From contig CAWINX010000004.1 in assembly GCA_963837585.1 (NCBI GenBank), positions 558,001 through 622,000 on the forward strand: a stretch of 64,000 nucleotides of DNA, read 5' to 3'. The DNA is from CAWINX01 sp963837585. GTDB taxonomy: Bacteria > Actinomycetota > Thermoleophilia > Solirubrobacterales > 70-9. Made by a program: the position numbers and the translations under genes. The first letter of the stretch is position 1. Each line of letters opens with the position of its first letter. Positions 1-10,349 of this stretch are shown piece after piece. Under the pieces are notes generated by a model. It was not told the origin of the DNA, did no database searches, and saw only the letters and a program-made list of their open reading frames with translations.

Positions 1-288
1 ATCGTCGATCCGCGCCAGGTCCTGCTTGACGATCGCGCCGGCGCCGAGGTTGAGGTGACCGACCTCGGAGTTGCCCATCTGGCCGTCGGGGAGGCCGACG
101 TCGCGGCCCTGCGCGGAGAGCTGCGTGTGTGGGAGGTCGCCCCAGAGCCGGTCGAAGACGGGGGTCTCGGCCAACGAGATCGCGTTGCCCGGCCCCGGCG
201 CGGCGAGCCCCCACCCGTCGAGGATGACCAGCGCCAGGGAGGGAACCGACCCGGTCATGAGGGACCGTGCCGGCGCCGAGGCCGTCAT
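1..288 (-). CDS. gpmI: 2,3-bisphosphoglycerate-independent phosphoglycerate mutase, N-terminal part
   Basis: Only the first 96 codons lie in the window; the gene runs off the left edge. The enzyme interconverts 3- and 2-phosphoglycerate in glycolysis. Diagnostic are the N-terminal LVILDGWG (metal-binding Asp24) and GQMGNSEVGHLNLGAG with the phosphorylated Ser74. Start at 288 overlaps the tpiA stop as ATGA; a second in-frame ATG at 258 is nearer the usual family N-terminus, so the start is not certain. It is the last visible gene of a gap-pgk-tpiA-gpmI operon. The family assignment is secure. Confidence 0.93.
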   Translation of the reverse strand, partial: MTASAPARSLMTGSVPSLALVILDGWGLAAPGPGNAISLAETPVFDRLWGDLPHTQLSAQGRDVGLPDGQMGNSEVGHLNLGAGAIVKQDLARIDD

Positions 289-1034
289 GACGCTTCCACA
301 ATCGCCGCGAAGTCTTCGGGGTCGAGGCTGGCGCCGCCGACCAGGGCGCCGTCGATGTCGGGGCGGCCCAACAGCTCGGCGGCATTGGCGGGCTTGACCG
401 AACCGCCGTAGAGGATGCGCACCTGCTCCGCCGCGGCGCCGCGCTCGCGCAGGACGTCGCGGATGAAGGCAATCGTCTCCTGGGCCTGCTCGGGCGTCGC
501 GGTGCGGCCGGTGCCGATCGCCCAGATCGGCTCGTAGGCGATCACCACCCGGGCGAGGTCGCCGGACTCCACCGCGGCGAGGTCGGCCTGGAGCTGGCGC
601 TCCAGCACCGCCTCGGTCTGCCCCGCGTCGCGCGCCTCCTCGGTCTCGCCGACGCAGAGGATCGGCTCAAGGCCGGCCGCCAGCGCCGCCGGGACCTTGC
701 GCGCCAGGGCCTCGTCGGTCTCACCGAACAGCTGCCGTCGCTCGGAGTGACCGAGCACCACCGCCTCGACGTCGACCTCCGCCAGCATCGACGCCGAAAC
801 CTCGCCGGTGAAGGCCCCCGAAGCCTCCTCGTGCATGTTCTGGGCGGCGACCCGCACGGCGCTGCCGCGCGAGCGCTCGACGACCTCGGAGAGGGCGAGG
901 AAAGGCGGGCAGATCACCACGTCGCTCTGCGTTGCGGCGATCCTCGGCAGCAGGGCGTCGATGAACTCCGCCGCCTCGGCGATCGTCTTGTGCATCTTCC
1001 AGTTGGCGGCGATGTAGGGGGTGCGCTCAGGCAT
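285..1034 (-). CDS. tpiA: triosephosphate isomerase
   Basis: Cytoplasmic glycolytic enzyme interconverting dihydroxyacetone phosphate and glyceraldehyde 3-phosphate. The 249-residue protein has the normal bacterial length. Visible are the N-terminal AANWKMHK with catalytic Lys13, the catalytic His in VVLGHSERR (about residue 96), the catalytic Glu in AYEPIWAIGTG (about 168) and the phosphate-binding ILYGGSVKP near residue 208. The ATG overlaps the pgk stop by 8 bases and the stop overlaps gpmI by 4, so translation is probably coupled. The reading frame is intact, unlike pgk next door. Confidence 0.97.
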   Translation of the reverse strand: MPERTPYIAANWKMHKTIAEAAEFIDALLPRIAATQSDVVICPPFLALSEVVERSRGSAVRVAAQNMHEEASGAFTGEVSASMLAEVDVEAVVLGHSERRQLFGETDEALARKVPAALAAGLEPILCVGETEEARDAGQTEAVLERQLQADLAAVESGDLARVVIAYEPIWAIGTGRTATPEQAQETIAFIRDVLRERGAAAEQVRILYGGSVKPANAAELLGRPDIDGALVGGASLDPEDFAAIVEAS

Positions 1035-2216
1035 CTCCAAGCGCCTCCACTCCCGGCAGCTTCCTTCCCTCCAGCAGTTCCAACGACGCTCCTCCTCCGG
1101 TCGAGAGCCAGTCCACCTTCTCACCAAGCCCGAACTGCTGCAGCGCGGCAACCGAGTCGCCGCCGCCGACCACCGTCGTCCCGGGCGCCGTCGGCGACCG
1201 CCTCGGCGACCGTCCGCGTGCCGGCCGAGAACGGCTCCAGCTCGAAGGCCCCCATCGGCCCGTTCCACAGCACCGTTCCGGCTGCGGCGATCGCCTCGGC
1301 ATAGGCGCTCGCCGTCCGCGGCCCGACGTCCAGTCCCATCCAGCCCTCGGGCACCTCGACGTCGTCGATCTCGCGGCGCTCGGTGCCGGCGTCGAAGCTC
1401 TCGCCGAGCACCAGGTCGACCGGCAGGGAGAGCTCGCAATCGGTCGTCCCGGCCCGCTCCAGGGCCTTGCCGGCCAACATCACACCCTCGTCCTCGACCA
1501 GCGAGTTCCCGGTCTCGATGCCCTGGGCGCGGAAGAAGCAAAAGCACATCGCCCCGCCGATCAGGATCCGGTCGGCGACCTCGAGGAAGCGATCGATGAC
1601 CCCGATCTTGTCGCTCACCTTGGCGCCGCCGAGGACGACGACCAGCGGACGCCTCGGCGACTCGACCACGCGTGGATAGCTCGCTCACCTCGCGCTCCAG
1701 CAAGAGGCCGCCGTAGGCGGGCAGCAGATGGGCGACCCCCTCGGTGCTGGCGTGGGCGCGATGGGCGGCGCCGAAGGCGTCGTTTACATAGAGGTCGGCG
1801 AGCTTGGCGAGAGACCCGCCAGCTCCGGGTCGTTCTCGGTCTCGCCGGGCTCGAAGCGGGCGTTCTCCAGCAGCAGCACCTCGCCCGGCTTCAGCGATTC
1901 GGCCAGCGCCTCGACCTTCTCGCCCACAACCGCCGGGGCCAGGCGCACCTCGGCTCCCCAGCAGCTCGGACAACCGCTCTCCCACCGGGCCCATCGAGAG
2001 CGCCTTGTCCCGCTTGCCCTTCGGCCGCCCCAGGTGGGAGACGAGCACCACCGCGGCGCCGCGCTCGCGCAGCAGCTCGATCGTCGGCAGCGCCGCCCTG
2101 ATCCGCGTGTCGTCGGCGACCAGGCCGCCGTCCAGGGGGACGTTGAAGTCGACCCTGACGAGCGCCCGCTTGCCGGCGACATCGGCGTCGCGGACGCTTG
2201 CCTTGGAGAAGCTCAA
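1027..2216 (-). CDS. pgk: phosphoglycerate kinase (reading frame broken four times)
   Basis: Makes ATP from 1,3-bisphosphoglycerate. Family motifs are all present but in different frames: RVDFNVPLDGG and VSHLGRPKGK at the N-terminus, LLLENARF, LYVNDAFGAAHRAHAS, VVVLGGAKVSDKI, VLWNGPMGAFE and the C-terminal VVGGGDSVAAL. Frame changes fall near 1956-1959 (C4 run, one base too many), 1815-1817 (one too few), 1668-1675 and about 1180. After correction the protein is about 395 residues, normal for Pgk. The start is TTG, 13 bases after the gap stop. Four breaks in an essential gene with every motif preserved point to assembly indels rather than a pseudogene. Confidence 0.9.
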
Positions 2217-2229
2217 ATCGCCCGCCGGG

Positions 2230-3237
<1,008 letters not shown>

Positions 3238-3311
3238 GAAGTCAATTCCCTCCTGATTGGTTGAGTCTCGATCTTATGAAGTTGCGATCCCGGCCGGGGC
3301 GGCCGCGGCGC

Positions 3312-3673
3312 TCAATCGGCGCCGATCGTCACTTCGACCTCGTAGCCGTCCGGATCGCCGATGAACGCCGAGAAGGAGCCGGAGCCGTGTGCCCGACGCT
3401 CGCCGGGCGCGCTGAGGCTGACGCCGCCGGCGGCCACCCCTGCCTCCCAGGCCGCCTTGACGGCGACGATCCCAAGCGCCGAGAAGCTGATGAACCCGAA
3501 GCCCGGCTTCGCCTCGTGGTTGGCGGAGACGAAGAAGACCGGCTTGGCGATGCCCCAGCCGACCGTTCTGTCCTCGTCGAAATGGCGCCGCCAGCCCAGC
3601 GGCGCGAGCAGCGCGTCGTAGAACGAGGCACTCGGTCGAGGTCGGAGACCTCCAGGAGGACGTGGTGCAGCAC
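3312..3673 (-). CDS. VOC (glyoxalase/bleomycin resistance) family protein, frameshifted
   Basis: Small vicinal-oxygen-chelate fold protein of about 120 residues. In the corrected frame it reads LHHVLLEVSDLD ... ASFYDALLAPLGW near the start and HGSGSFSAFIGDPDGYEVEV at the end, the standard pattern of a stand-alone VOC domain. The frame breaks near 3629 (one base apparently missing in GTGCC). The start is GTG with no clear Shine-Dalgarno sequence. Substrate is unknown; VOC proteins include glyoxalases, dioxygenases and antibiotic-binding proteins. It sits between gap and an ABC exporter, with no obvious functional link. Confidence 0.75.
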
Positions 3674-3724
3674 GGCGCGCAGGCTATACGCAGATGTTGC
3701 TCGACGGGTCGGCCGCTTAGTGCC

Positions 3725-4505
3725 TCAGCCGCTCTTCGGGGTCCAGCGGAAGAAGCGGATCGAGAGCAGCAGGCCGAAGACGCCCCAGGCGGCGACGACC
3801 GCCAGGTTGTCCCACTGAAGGCCCGAGCCACCGCCCGCGGCCGGCACGTAGACGTTGAAGAACGCCTCGAAGAAGTGGCGAACCGGGAAGGCGTCGGCGA
3901 AGTTGATCACCCCGCCGGGGAGCTGGTCGTCGGGGATGAAGACGCCGGAGAGGAAGTAGAGGGGCAGCAGCAGGGCGTTGATGATCGGCGCCGCGGCGTC
4001 CTGGGAGGGGATCGCCGCGGTCAGAGCGATGCCGAGACAGCAGAAGGAGGCGGCGCCGACCATCAGCACGACGAGCAATGCCGGCAGCGCGCCCCCAGGG
4101 GATCGGGACGCCGTAGAGGACGGCGCCGATCGCGGCGATCAGGGCCATCATGATCAGCGCCACGACTATCGAGTTGCCGATCCGACCGGCGATGAACACC
4201 CAGGGCGGCATCGGCGTCCCACGGCCGCGCTTCAGCCGCCCGTCCTCGCGGGCGATCACCAGCGACATCGCGAGGCTCTGCATCGTCGCCGAGATCACCG
4301 AGAGGGTGATGATCGCCGGCACGTAGTAGGCGGTCGTCTTGATCGCCTTGCCGTGCGCGTGGACGACGTCGCTGCCGAAGATGACGTCGAAGATCAGCAG
4401 CAGGATGACCGGGAAGGCGACGGTGAAGAAGATCGACGCCGGGTTGCGCCGGAAAGCCTTCTGGTCGTAGCGGAACTGATGGGCGACGAGGGACAGGCCG
4501 GTCAT
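3725..4505 (-). CDS. ABC-2 type transporter permease, frameshifted
   Basis: About 260 residues with six hydrophobic segments; membrane part of an exporter. The N-terminal half (LVAHQFRYDQKAFRRNPASIF, then FFTVAFPVILLLIFD) and the C-terminal half (LMVGAASFCCLGIALTAAIP, LPLYFLSGVFIPDDQLP) are in different frames; the break is in the C5 run at 4092-4096, one base short. The middle LPLYFLSGVF and the C-terminal FP-hinge segment are typical of ABC-2 drug or polysaccharide exporters. The ATG overlaps the ATPase stop by 4 bases, so the two proteins are made together. Substrate cannot be read from sequence. Confidence 0.85.
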
Positions 4506-5359
4506 TCGACTGGTCCTCCGGTCAACTCCAGGTAGACGTCCTCGAGCGAGGGGCGCTTCACCTCGAGGCCTTCGAGCTCGACGCCCTCCTCCAGCGCCCG
4601 CCCGGTCAGCTCGTGGAGGGTCTGCACCGGGGTCGTGGTCTCGGTCGAGACCTCCTCCCCGTCGCGGCGGTAGGTGATCGTCGTCGGCTGGTGCTCGCGA
4701 TCGCCGAGGTCCTCCGGCGTGCCGCTGGCGACGATCTCGCCGCGCGCGATGATCGTCACCCGGTCGGCGAGGCGCTGCGCCTCGTCCATGTAATGGGTGG
4801 TCAGGAAGACCGTCTTGCCGAGGTCGCGGAGGCCGGCGATCACGTCCCAGGCCTGACGACGCGCCGAGGGGTCGAACCCCGTAGTCGGCTCGTCGAGGAA
4901 GAGCAGCTCGGGATCGCCGATCAGCGCCATGCCGACGTCGAGCCGGCGCTGCTGCCCGCCGGAGAGGCGGCTGGCCCGCTCGTCCGCCTTGCCCGCCAGG
5001 CCGACCAGCTCGAGCACCTCCTCGATCGGCCGTGGAGCGCTGTAGTAGCCGGCGTAGAGGCCGAGTGACTCGCGAACGGTCAGGTACGGGTCGAGGCGGC
5101 TGTTCTGCAGGACGATGCCGATCCGCTCGCGCCACTGGCGACCGGCCCGCTGCGGGTCCTCGCCGAGGACGGTGACCTCCCCCCCGCTGCGCTTGCGGTA
5201 GCCCTCGAGGATCTCGACCGTGGTCGTCTTGCCGGCGCCGTTGGGGCCGAGGAAGGCGAAGACCTCGCCGTGCTGGACGTCGAAGTCGATGCCGCGCACG
5301 GCCTCGAACTCGCCGTAGCTCTTGCGCAGACCGCGAATGGAGATGACTGGATCGGGCAA
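4502..5359 (-). CDS. ABC transporter ATP-binding protein
   Basis: 285-residue ATPase partner of the ABC-2 permease that follows. Walker A GPNGAGKTTT, Q-loop ending IVLQNSRLDPYLTV, signature LSGGQQRR and Walker B LLFLDEPTTGFD are all intact. The domain layout matches the DrrA/CcmA drug-export subfamily, with a C-terminal extension of about 70 residues. The start is TTG, 24 bases after the rapZ stop. Likely exports a hydrophobic compound or helps resist one; the substrate is unknown. Confidence 0.92.
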   Translation of the reverse strand: MPDPVISIRGLRKSYGEFEAVRGIDFDVQHGEVFAFLGPNGAGKTTTVEILEGYRKRSGGEVTVLGEDPQRAGRQWRERIGIVLQNSRLDPYLTVRESLGLYAGYYSAPRPIEEVLELVGLAGKADERASRLSGGQQRRLDVGMALIGDPELLFLDEPTTGFDPSARRQAWDVIAGLRDLGKTVFLTTHYMDEAQRLADRVTIIARGEIVASGTPEDLGDREHQPTTITYRRDGEEVSTETTTPVQTLHELTGRALEEGVELEGLEVKRPSLEDVYLELTGGPVE

Positions 5360-5383
5360 GGGCCCGGCCGATTCTATGGACGC

Positions 5384-6313
5384 TCAGCCATCGAGCTCGA
5401 CGTCGCGATGCTTCATCCGCACGATTACGTCGTCGCGACCGGCCAGATCGCGACGGATCCGGTCGGCGACCGTGAGCGAGCGGTGGCGTCCGCCGGTGCA
5501 CCCGACCGCAATCGTCAGGTGGCTCTTGCCCTCGGCGACGTAGGCGGGGACCAGGAACTCGAGCAACGGCAAGAGGCGCCCGTAGAACTCCCCCGCCTGC
5601 GTCCCCGACTCGACGTACTCGCGCACCCTCTTGTCGAGCCCGGTCAGGGGGCGTAGGTCGTCGACGTAGTGAGGATTGGGCAGGAAGCGGACGTCGAGAG
5701 TCAGGTCGGCGTCGTGCGGCGGGCCGTTCTTGAAGCCGAAGGTGAGCAGGGTGAGCGCCAGCTTGCCGCTCTCGTGGCGTCCCAACATCTCCTCGGCGAT
5801 CCGGCGGCGCAGCTCGCCCCCGGTCAGATTGCTGGTGTCCATCACCAGGTCGGCACGCGCCCGCAGCGGTGAGAGCAGCTCGCGCTCGGCGCGAATTCCG
5901 TCGACGATCCGCCCCTCGGGGGCGAGCGGGTGACGGCGACGCGTCTCCTTGTAGCGATCGACGAGCGTCTCCTCCTCGGCCTCGAGGAAGAGGACCTTCG
6001 GCTTCAACCCATCGGCCTCCAACTCGTCGAGCACCTGGACGAGCTCGTCGAAGTAGTCGCCGCCGCGCACGTCGGAGACGACCGCCGCTCGCTCTACGCC
6101 GCTGCCCTCGTGGCGGAAAAGCTCGCCAAGACTGCCGATCATCCGCGGCGGCAGGTTGTCGACGCAGAAGTAGCCACCGTCCTCGAAGGCCGCGATCGCC
6201 TCCGACTTGCCGGCGCCGGAGTGCCCGGTGATCACGACAAGCGTGACCTGGGCGCGCGGCCCATCGCCGTTGCCGCCCTTCCCCCGCTGTTCGGCCTTCT
6301 CGGCTTTTGCCAT
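5384..6313 (-). CDS. rapZ: RNase adapter / nucleotide-binding protein RapZ
   Basis: 309-residue protein of the RapZ (YvcJ) family. The N-terminal P-loop is GHSGAGKSEA (about residues 30-39), followed by FCVDNLPP, and the C-terminal domain carries VGCTGGRHRSLTVAD, the conserved sugar-phosphate-binding segment. In proteobacteria RapZ controls glucosamine-6-phosphate synthase through a small RNA and RNase E; in actinobacteria its role is less clear. It starts 6 bases after the uvrC stop, the usual uvrC-rapZ pair. A charged 25-residue N-terminal extension is present. The customary next genes yvcK and whiA are absent here. Confidence 0.93.
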   Translation of the reverse strand: MAKAEKAEQRGKGGNGDGPRAQVTLVVITGHSGAGKSEAIAAFEDGGYFCVDNLPPRMIGSLGELFRHEGSGVERAAVVSDVRGGDYFDELVQVLDELEADGLKPKVLFLEAEEETLVDRYKETRRRHPLAPEGRIVDGIRAERELLSPLRARADLVMDTSNLTGGELRRRIAEEMLGRHESGKLALTLLTFGFKNGPPHDADLTLDVRFLPNPHYVDDLRPLTGLDKRVREYVESGTQAGEFYGRLLPLLEFLVPAYVAEGKSHLTIAVGCTGGRHRSLTVADRIRRDLAGRDDVIVRMKHRDVELDG

Positions 6314-6319
6314 CGCTCC

Positions 6320-8164
6320 TCAGCCCGTTCGGTTGAGCTGCTCGTGGATCTCCCGGGCTACTTTGCCAGGCACGCCGGGCACTGCTTCGAGCTCCTCGCG
6401 GGTCGCGGCCAGAAACCGCTCTGGAGAGCCAAAATGCTGGAGCAGAGCGCGCTTGCGAGCGGGCCCGACGCCCTTCAGCTCGTCGAGGACCGAGCCGGTC
6501 ATCGCCCGGTCGCGCCGACCGCGGTGGTGCTCGATCGCAAAGCGGTGCGCCTCGTCGCGAACCCGCTGCAGGAGCTTCGAGGCCTCCGAGTCGGCGGGCA
6601 GATCGATCGGGGCCGAGCGGCCGGGAACGTAGACCTCCTCGAGCCGCTTGGCGAGGCCGATCACGGTGACGCCGCGCTCGGTGAAGGGGCGCAGGGCGCG
6701 CATCCCGGCGGCGAGCTGGCCCTTGCCGCCGTCGATGATCACCAGCGAAGGCAGCGAGGCGAAGCTCTCATCGCGTTTGCCGTCGTGCGGGGAGAGGTCG
6801 GCCTGGTCGAGGTAGCGGTTCATACGCCTTCCCAGCACCTCCTCCATCGAGGCGAAGTCGTCGGGGCCTTTGGCGCGCTCGCCGCGGACCCGGAAGCGAC
6901 GGTAGTCGGCCTTTTTGGTCGCACCCCCTTCGAACACAACCATCGAGGCGACGGTGTGCTCGCCGCCGAGGTTGGAGATGTCGAAGCCCTCGATCCGCAC
7001 CGGCAACTCCTCCATTCCCAGCGCCTCGCGCAGGCTCGACAGCGACTCGACCCGGCGTTGGCGGCGGTGCTCGCGGCGCAGCCGGTCCTGGTCGAGCGCC
7101 AGCTGGGCGTTGCGCTCCGCCATCTCGCGCAACCGCCGCTTGTCGCCGCGCTCGGCAACCCGCACCTCGACCGGCGAGCCGCGGCGCTCGCCCAGCGCCT
7201 CGGCCAGCACCGCGGCCCGCTCGCGCAGGTAGGGGCCGACGACGATCGTCCTCGGCATCGAAGGCGAGGCCGCGTAGTACTGGCCGATGAACTCCTCGGC
7301 GACCTCGGCCGGCTCGCGCTCGGCCTGGTTCTCGAGGTAGAAGCTCTGACGCTCGGCGAGGATGCCGTCGCGGACCTGGAAGACCTGCGCGTTCGCGTCG
7401 GGCCCCTCGACCGCAACGCCGATCAGGTCGGCGGTCCCGACCGAGCCGCCGGCGACGCGCTGGCGCTCGAACAGGGAGCCGATCGCCTTCAGCCGGTCGC
7501 GGTGCAGGGCGGCGCGCTCGAACTCCTGCGCCGCCGCGGCCGCCTCCATCTTCTCGGTCTCGTCGCTCTCGACCTGGCGGTAGCGGCCGGAGAGGAAATC
7601 GACGATCGCGTCGATGTTGCGGCGGTATTCCTCGCGGCTGACGTAGTCGACGCAGGGCGCCCCGCAGCGCTTGATGTAGTAGTCGAGGCAGGGGCTGCCG
7701 GAGCGCCGACCGGGCTCGGGGCCCTCGCAGGTGCGGAACTGGAACAGCTTGCCGAGCAGGTCGAGGGTCTCGCGCACCCGCTTGGCGCTGGAGAAGGGGC
7801 CGAAGTAGGCGCGGCCGGGACGGTGCTTCTCCCGGGTGAAGTAGACGCGGGGGTAATCCTCGTCGAGGCTGACCGCGACGTAGGGGTAGGACTTGTCGTC
7901 GCGCAGGCGGATGTTGAAACGCGGTCGGTGGCGCTTGATGAAGCTCTGCTCGGCGAGCAGGGCTTCGGCCTCGGTCGCCGTGACCAGGACCTCGATCCGA
8001 TCGACCCGTGAGGTGAGGCGCGTCTCTCCCCCCGAGAAGTGCGAGGCGACGCGCTTGCGGATCGAGCGGGCCTTGCCGACGTAGATGACCCGCTCCTCTT
8101 CGTCGTGGAAGAGGTAGACGCCGGGGGCGTCGGGCAGCTCGCGGCGTGCGGACTCGTCGATCAC
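6320..8164 (-). CDS. uvrC: excinuclease ABC subunit C
   Basis: Nucleotide-excision-repair nuclease that cuts on both sides of a UvrB-bound lesion. The 614-residue protein is full length: GIY-YIG domain at residues 12-90 (GVYLFH ... VIYVGKA), UVR motif around ETEKMEAAAAAQEFERAALHR near 200, the RNase H-like C-terminal nuclease domain (FDISNLGGEHTVASMV, PSLVIIDGGKGQL), and tandem helix-hairpin-helix at the end (LDELKGVGPARKRALLQHFG). The start is GTG. It is divergent from an enoyl-CoA hydratase gene only 25 bases away, so the two promoters must overlap. Confidence 0.97.
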   Translation of the reverse strand: MIDESARRELPDAPGVYLFHDEEERVIYVGKARSIRKRVASHFSGGETRLTSRVDRIEVLVTATEAEALLAEQSFIKRHRPRFNIRLRDDKSYPYVAVSLDEDYPRVYFTREKHRPGRAYFGPFSSAKRVRETLDLLGKLFQFRTCEGPEPGRRSGSPCLDYYIKRCGAPCVDYVSREEYRRNIDAIVDFLSGRYRQVESDETEKMEAAAAAQEFERAALHRDRLKAIGSLFERQRVAGGSVGTADLIGVAVEGPDANAQVFQVRDGILAERQSFYLENQAEREPAEVAEEFIGQYYAASPSMPRTIVVGPYLRERAAVLAEALGERRGSPVEVRVAERGDKRRLREMAERNAQLALDQDRLRREHRRQRRVESLSSLREALGMEELPVRIEGFDISNLGGEHTVASMVVFEGGATKKADYRRFRVRGERAKGPDDFASMEEVLGRRMNRYLDQADLSPHDGKRDESFASLPSLVIIDGGKGQLAAGMRALRPFTERGVTVIGLAKRLEEVYVPGRSAPIDLPADSEASKLLQRVRDEAHRFAIEHHRGRRDRAMTGSVLDELKGVGPARKRALLQHFGSPERFLAATREELEAVPGVPGKVAREIHEQLNRTG

Positions 8165-8189
8165 AGATCAAAGGGTAGGCTGCCGGGCC

Positions 8190-8999
8190 ATGAACGCTCC
8201 TGAGCTGAACACGCTGAAGATCGAGATCGACGGGCAGATCGGCACCCTCACCCTCGACCGTCCAGACGCCTTCAACGCGATGAGCCCGGAGATGATCGGC
8301 GAGCTGACCATCGCCTTCTCGTGGCTGGCCGACCTGGCGCCGCTGCGCGCCCTCGTCCTCACCGGCTCGGGCAAGGCCTTCTGCGCCGGCGGCGACGTCA
8401 ACTGGTTCAAAACCGGCGTCGACGACCCCGACATCGACCTGCCCTCGCAGGTGCGCCGCGGCGCCGAAGCCCTGCACCAGGCGATCGTCGACCTGCGGCG
8501 GATCCCCTACCCGGTGATCGCCGCGGTCAACGGACCGGCGGCGGGAGCGGGCTTCTCGCTGGCGCTTGCCTGCGACACCCGGATCGCCTCCGAAGCCGCC
8601 TTCTTCGCCTGCGCCTACGGGCGGATCGGCGCCTCCCCGGACGGCGGCATGACCTACTTCCTGCCGCGCGTGGTCGGGCCGAGCCGAGCGCTGGAGATCC
8701 TCCTCAACGACCCCAACATGAGCGCCTCCGACGCGCTCGCCGAGCGGCTCGTTTCCGAGGTGGTCGCCCCCGACGAGCTGGCCGACCGCGCCAGGGCCAA
8801 AGCCGAGAAGCTCGCCGCGAAGGCGCCCCACTACGTGCGGATGGCGAAGATCCTCTGCGGCCAGAGCATCGAGAACAGCCTCACCGAGCACCTCCAGCTG
8901 GAGCGGCACGGGATCGCCGACAGCATGGCGACCGAGGACCTGCGCGCCGGCGTGACCGCGTTCTTCGCCGGTGAGACGCCCGAGTTCAGCGGCGACTGA
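8190..8999 (+). CDS. enoyl-CoA hydratase/isomerase family protein
   Basis: 269-residue crotonase-fold protein. The oxyanion-hole segments are GKAFCAGGDVNWF and NGPAAGAGFSLALACD; the active-site region GRIGASPDGGMTYFLPRVVG has Asp where classical hydratases carry the second Glu, which is commoner in isomerases such as PaaG. It acts on an acyl-CoA in fatty-acid or aromatic-acid breakdown; the exact substrate cannot be called. It is transcribed alone, divergently from uvrC. The MaoC-type dehydratase 1.3 kb away, on the other strand, may belong to the same metabolism. Confidence 0.9.
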   Translation: MNAPELNTLKIEIDGQIGTLTLDRPDAFNAMSPEMIGELTIAFSWLADLAPLRALVLTGSGKAFCAGGDVNWFKTGVDDPDIDLPSQVRRGAEALHQAIVDLRRIPYPVIAAVNGPAAGAGFSLALACDTRIASEAAFFACAYGRIGASPDGGMTYFLPRVVGPSRALEILLNDPNMSASDALAERLVSEVVAPDELADRARAKAEKLAAKAPHYVRMAKILCGQSIENSLTEHLQLERHGIADSMATEDLRAGVTAFFAGETPEFSGD

Positions 9000-9063
9000 A
9001 CCCGCTGTTCGCTGCGGACGTATCCGGTTACAGTCTGTCGAGCCCCCCAGGAAAGGACCCCGC

Positions 9064-9512
9064 ATGAAGAAGGCCGCCGCCGCTCCTAGCTCTAGTCCTC
9101 GCCTCGATCGCGCTGGTCGCCTGCGGGAGCAGCAGCTCGACCACGACGACGACCCAGCCGAGTGGCGACAACGGAGCTGCCACAGGGGGAGCCGGCGGAG
9201 CCGCGAAGGCCGCGAAGGGCAGCGAGACGGTGAAGCTCGAGACCGACCCGGGTGGGCAGCTCAAGTACACCACCGACAGCATCACCGCCAAGGCCGGCAA
9301 CGTGACGATCGACCTCAACAACCCCCAGGCGCTCTACTCACGATGTCGCGGTCGAGAACTCCAGCGGCACCGTGATCGGCAAGACCGACCTCGTCGCCCA
9401 GGGCAACGCCAGCGTCACCCTCGACAACCTGAAGCCCGGCACCTACACCTACTTCTGCACCGTCCCCGGCCACAAAGACGCCGGCATGCAGGGCACGCTG
9501 ACCGTCAAGTAG
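9064..9512 (+). CDS. cupredoxin (plastocyanin/azurin-like) lipoprotein, frameshifted
   Basis: Secreted blue-copper protein of about 150 residues. After correction the N-terminus is a lipoprotein signal (LLALVLASIALVACGSS, lipobox Cys), followed by a Ser/Thr/Gly linker, then the cupredoxin domain. Type-1 copper ligands are visible: His in HDVAVE, Cys and His in YFCTVPGH, and Met in KDAGMQG. Two breaks are needed, near 9074-9084 in the signal peptide and 9338-9341 just before the first His. A ribosome binding site (AGGAAAGGA) precedes the ATG. Probable role: periplasmic electron carrier or copper binding. Confidence 0.82.
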
Positions 9513-9523
9513 GCGAGATCGGC

Positions 9524-9871
9524 CTAATCGAGCGCGATCGCCCGCATGGTGTGCTCGTCGGGGAGCTTGTCGAGGACGCGCCTGAGGATCTCGCGCTCGT
9601 CCGACTGCCCACGCTGAAGGTCATCGAACAGGACCTTGACCGCGGTGTGGGTGATTTTCATCTGTCGCGGCGTCAGCGGAACGGGCACGATCCCGTGTTC
9701 GTCGGGCGTCTCTTCCAGGGCGGTGAGCGCCTCGCGCGCGAGCGGGCGGATCGGGGGCGCGTGGGCCTCGTCGGCGATCAGCAGGTTGAGCGCCGTGCGG
9801 ACGGTGGGAACCTCGTCCCCTTCGAGACGAAGGTGAAACGGCGGTCCGGGTTCACTTGCCTGGTCGGCCAC
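9524..9871 (-). CDS. conserved hypothetical protein, 115 residues
   Basis: Not recognised. Acidic, mostly helical, no Cys, no signal peptide and no membrane segment. The C-terminal half reads as two amphipathic helices (PLTPRQMKITHTAVKVLFDD and a following EREILRRVLDKLPDEHTMRA). The start is GTG, 4 bases after the MaoC stop, so it is probably co-transcribed with the dehydratase. It converges with the cupredoxin gene with 11 bases between stops. Codon use matches its neighbours, so it is likely a real protein. Confidence 0.7.
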   Translation of the reverse strand: MADQASEPGPPFHLRLEGDEVPTVRTALNLLIADEAHAPPIRPLAREALTALEETPDEHGIVPVPLTPRQMKITHTAVKVLFDDLQRGQSDEREILRRVLDKLPDEHTMRAIALD

Positions 9872-9875
9872 GGGC

Positions 9876-10349
9876 TCAGTCGACGGGCGCCATCACGCGG
9901 GTGACCGAGTCTCCCACGAAGCAGGGCTTCTCATTGCCCTCGACCTCGAGCGTGAAGCGGGTTACGACCTGCCACCAGCCGCCGCCGACCTCGTCTACCG
10001 AGACGACCTCGGCGCGACCGCGGACGCGGGAATCGACCGGAACGGGGGCGGGGAAGCGGATCTTGTTCCAGCCGTAGTTGACGCCGAGCGCGAAGCCGGT
10101 CGAGGAGATCATCTCCTTGCGGAAGCCGTCGACCAGCGAGAGGGTCAGGTTGCCGTGGGCGATCGTCGTGCCGAAGGGGCTCTCGGCCTTGGCCCGCTCG
10201 ACGTCGACGTGGATCCACTGGTCGTCGCCGGAGACCCGGGCGAAGGTGTCGATGTCCTCCTGGGTGACGGTGCGCCACTCGCTCGGGCCGATCTCCTGCC
10301 CGATCAACGCCTGCATTCCCTCGACGCCCTGTACCTCGACGGTTGCCAT
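9876..10349 (-). CDS. MaoC family dehydratase
   Basis: 157-residue single hot-dog domain, the length of (R)-specific enoyl-CoA hydratases. The hydratase-2 motif is clear: FARVSGDDQWIHVDVERA with the catalytic Asp and His, followed by FGTTIAHGNLTLSLV. It hydrates (R)-2-enoyl-CoA or a related thioester. The start MATVEVQG was chosen because the 18 codons upstream have no family match. It leads a two-gene operon with the 115-residue hypothetical protein. Confidence 0.9.
   Translation of the reverse strand: MATVEVQGVEGMQALIGQEIGPSEWRTVTQEDIDTFARVSGDDQWIHVDVERAKAESPFGTTIAHGNLTLSLVDGFRKEMISSTGFALGVNYGWNKIRFPAPVPVDSRVRGRAEVVSVDEVGGGWWQVVTRFTLEVEGNEKPCFVGDSVTRVMAPVD

Noticed and set aside
1027..2216. 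pgk as a true pseudogene
   Set aside because: All motifs are conserved, the breaks are in G/C runs, and the same pattern hits many other essential genes.
5930..8011. Long open frame opposite rapZ and uvrC
   Set aside because: It is a shadow of strong codon bias; the residues resemble no protein and both real genes on the other strand are clear.
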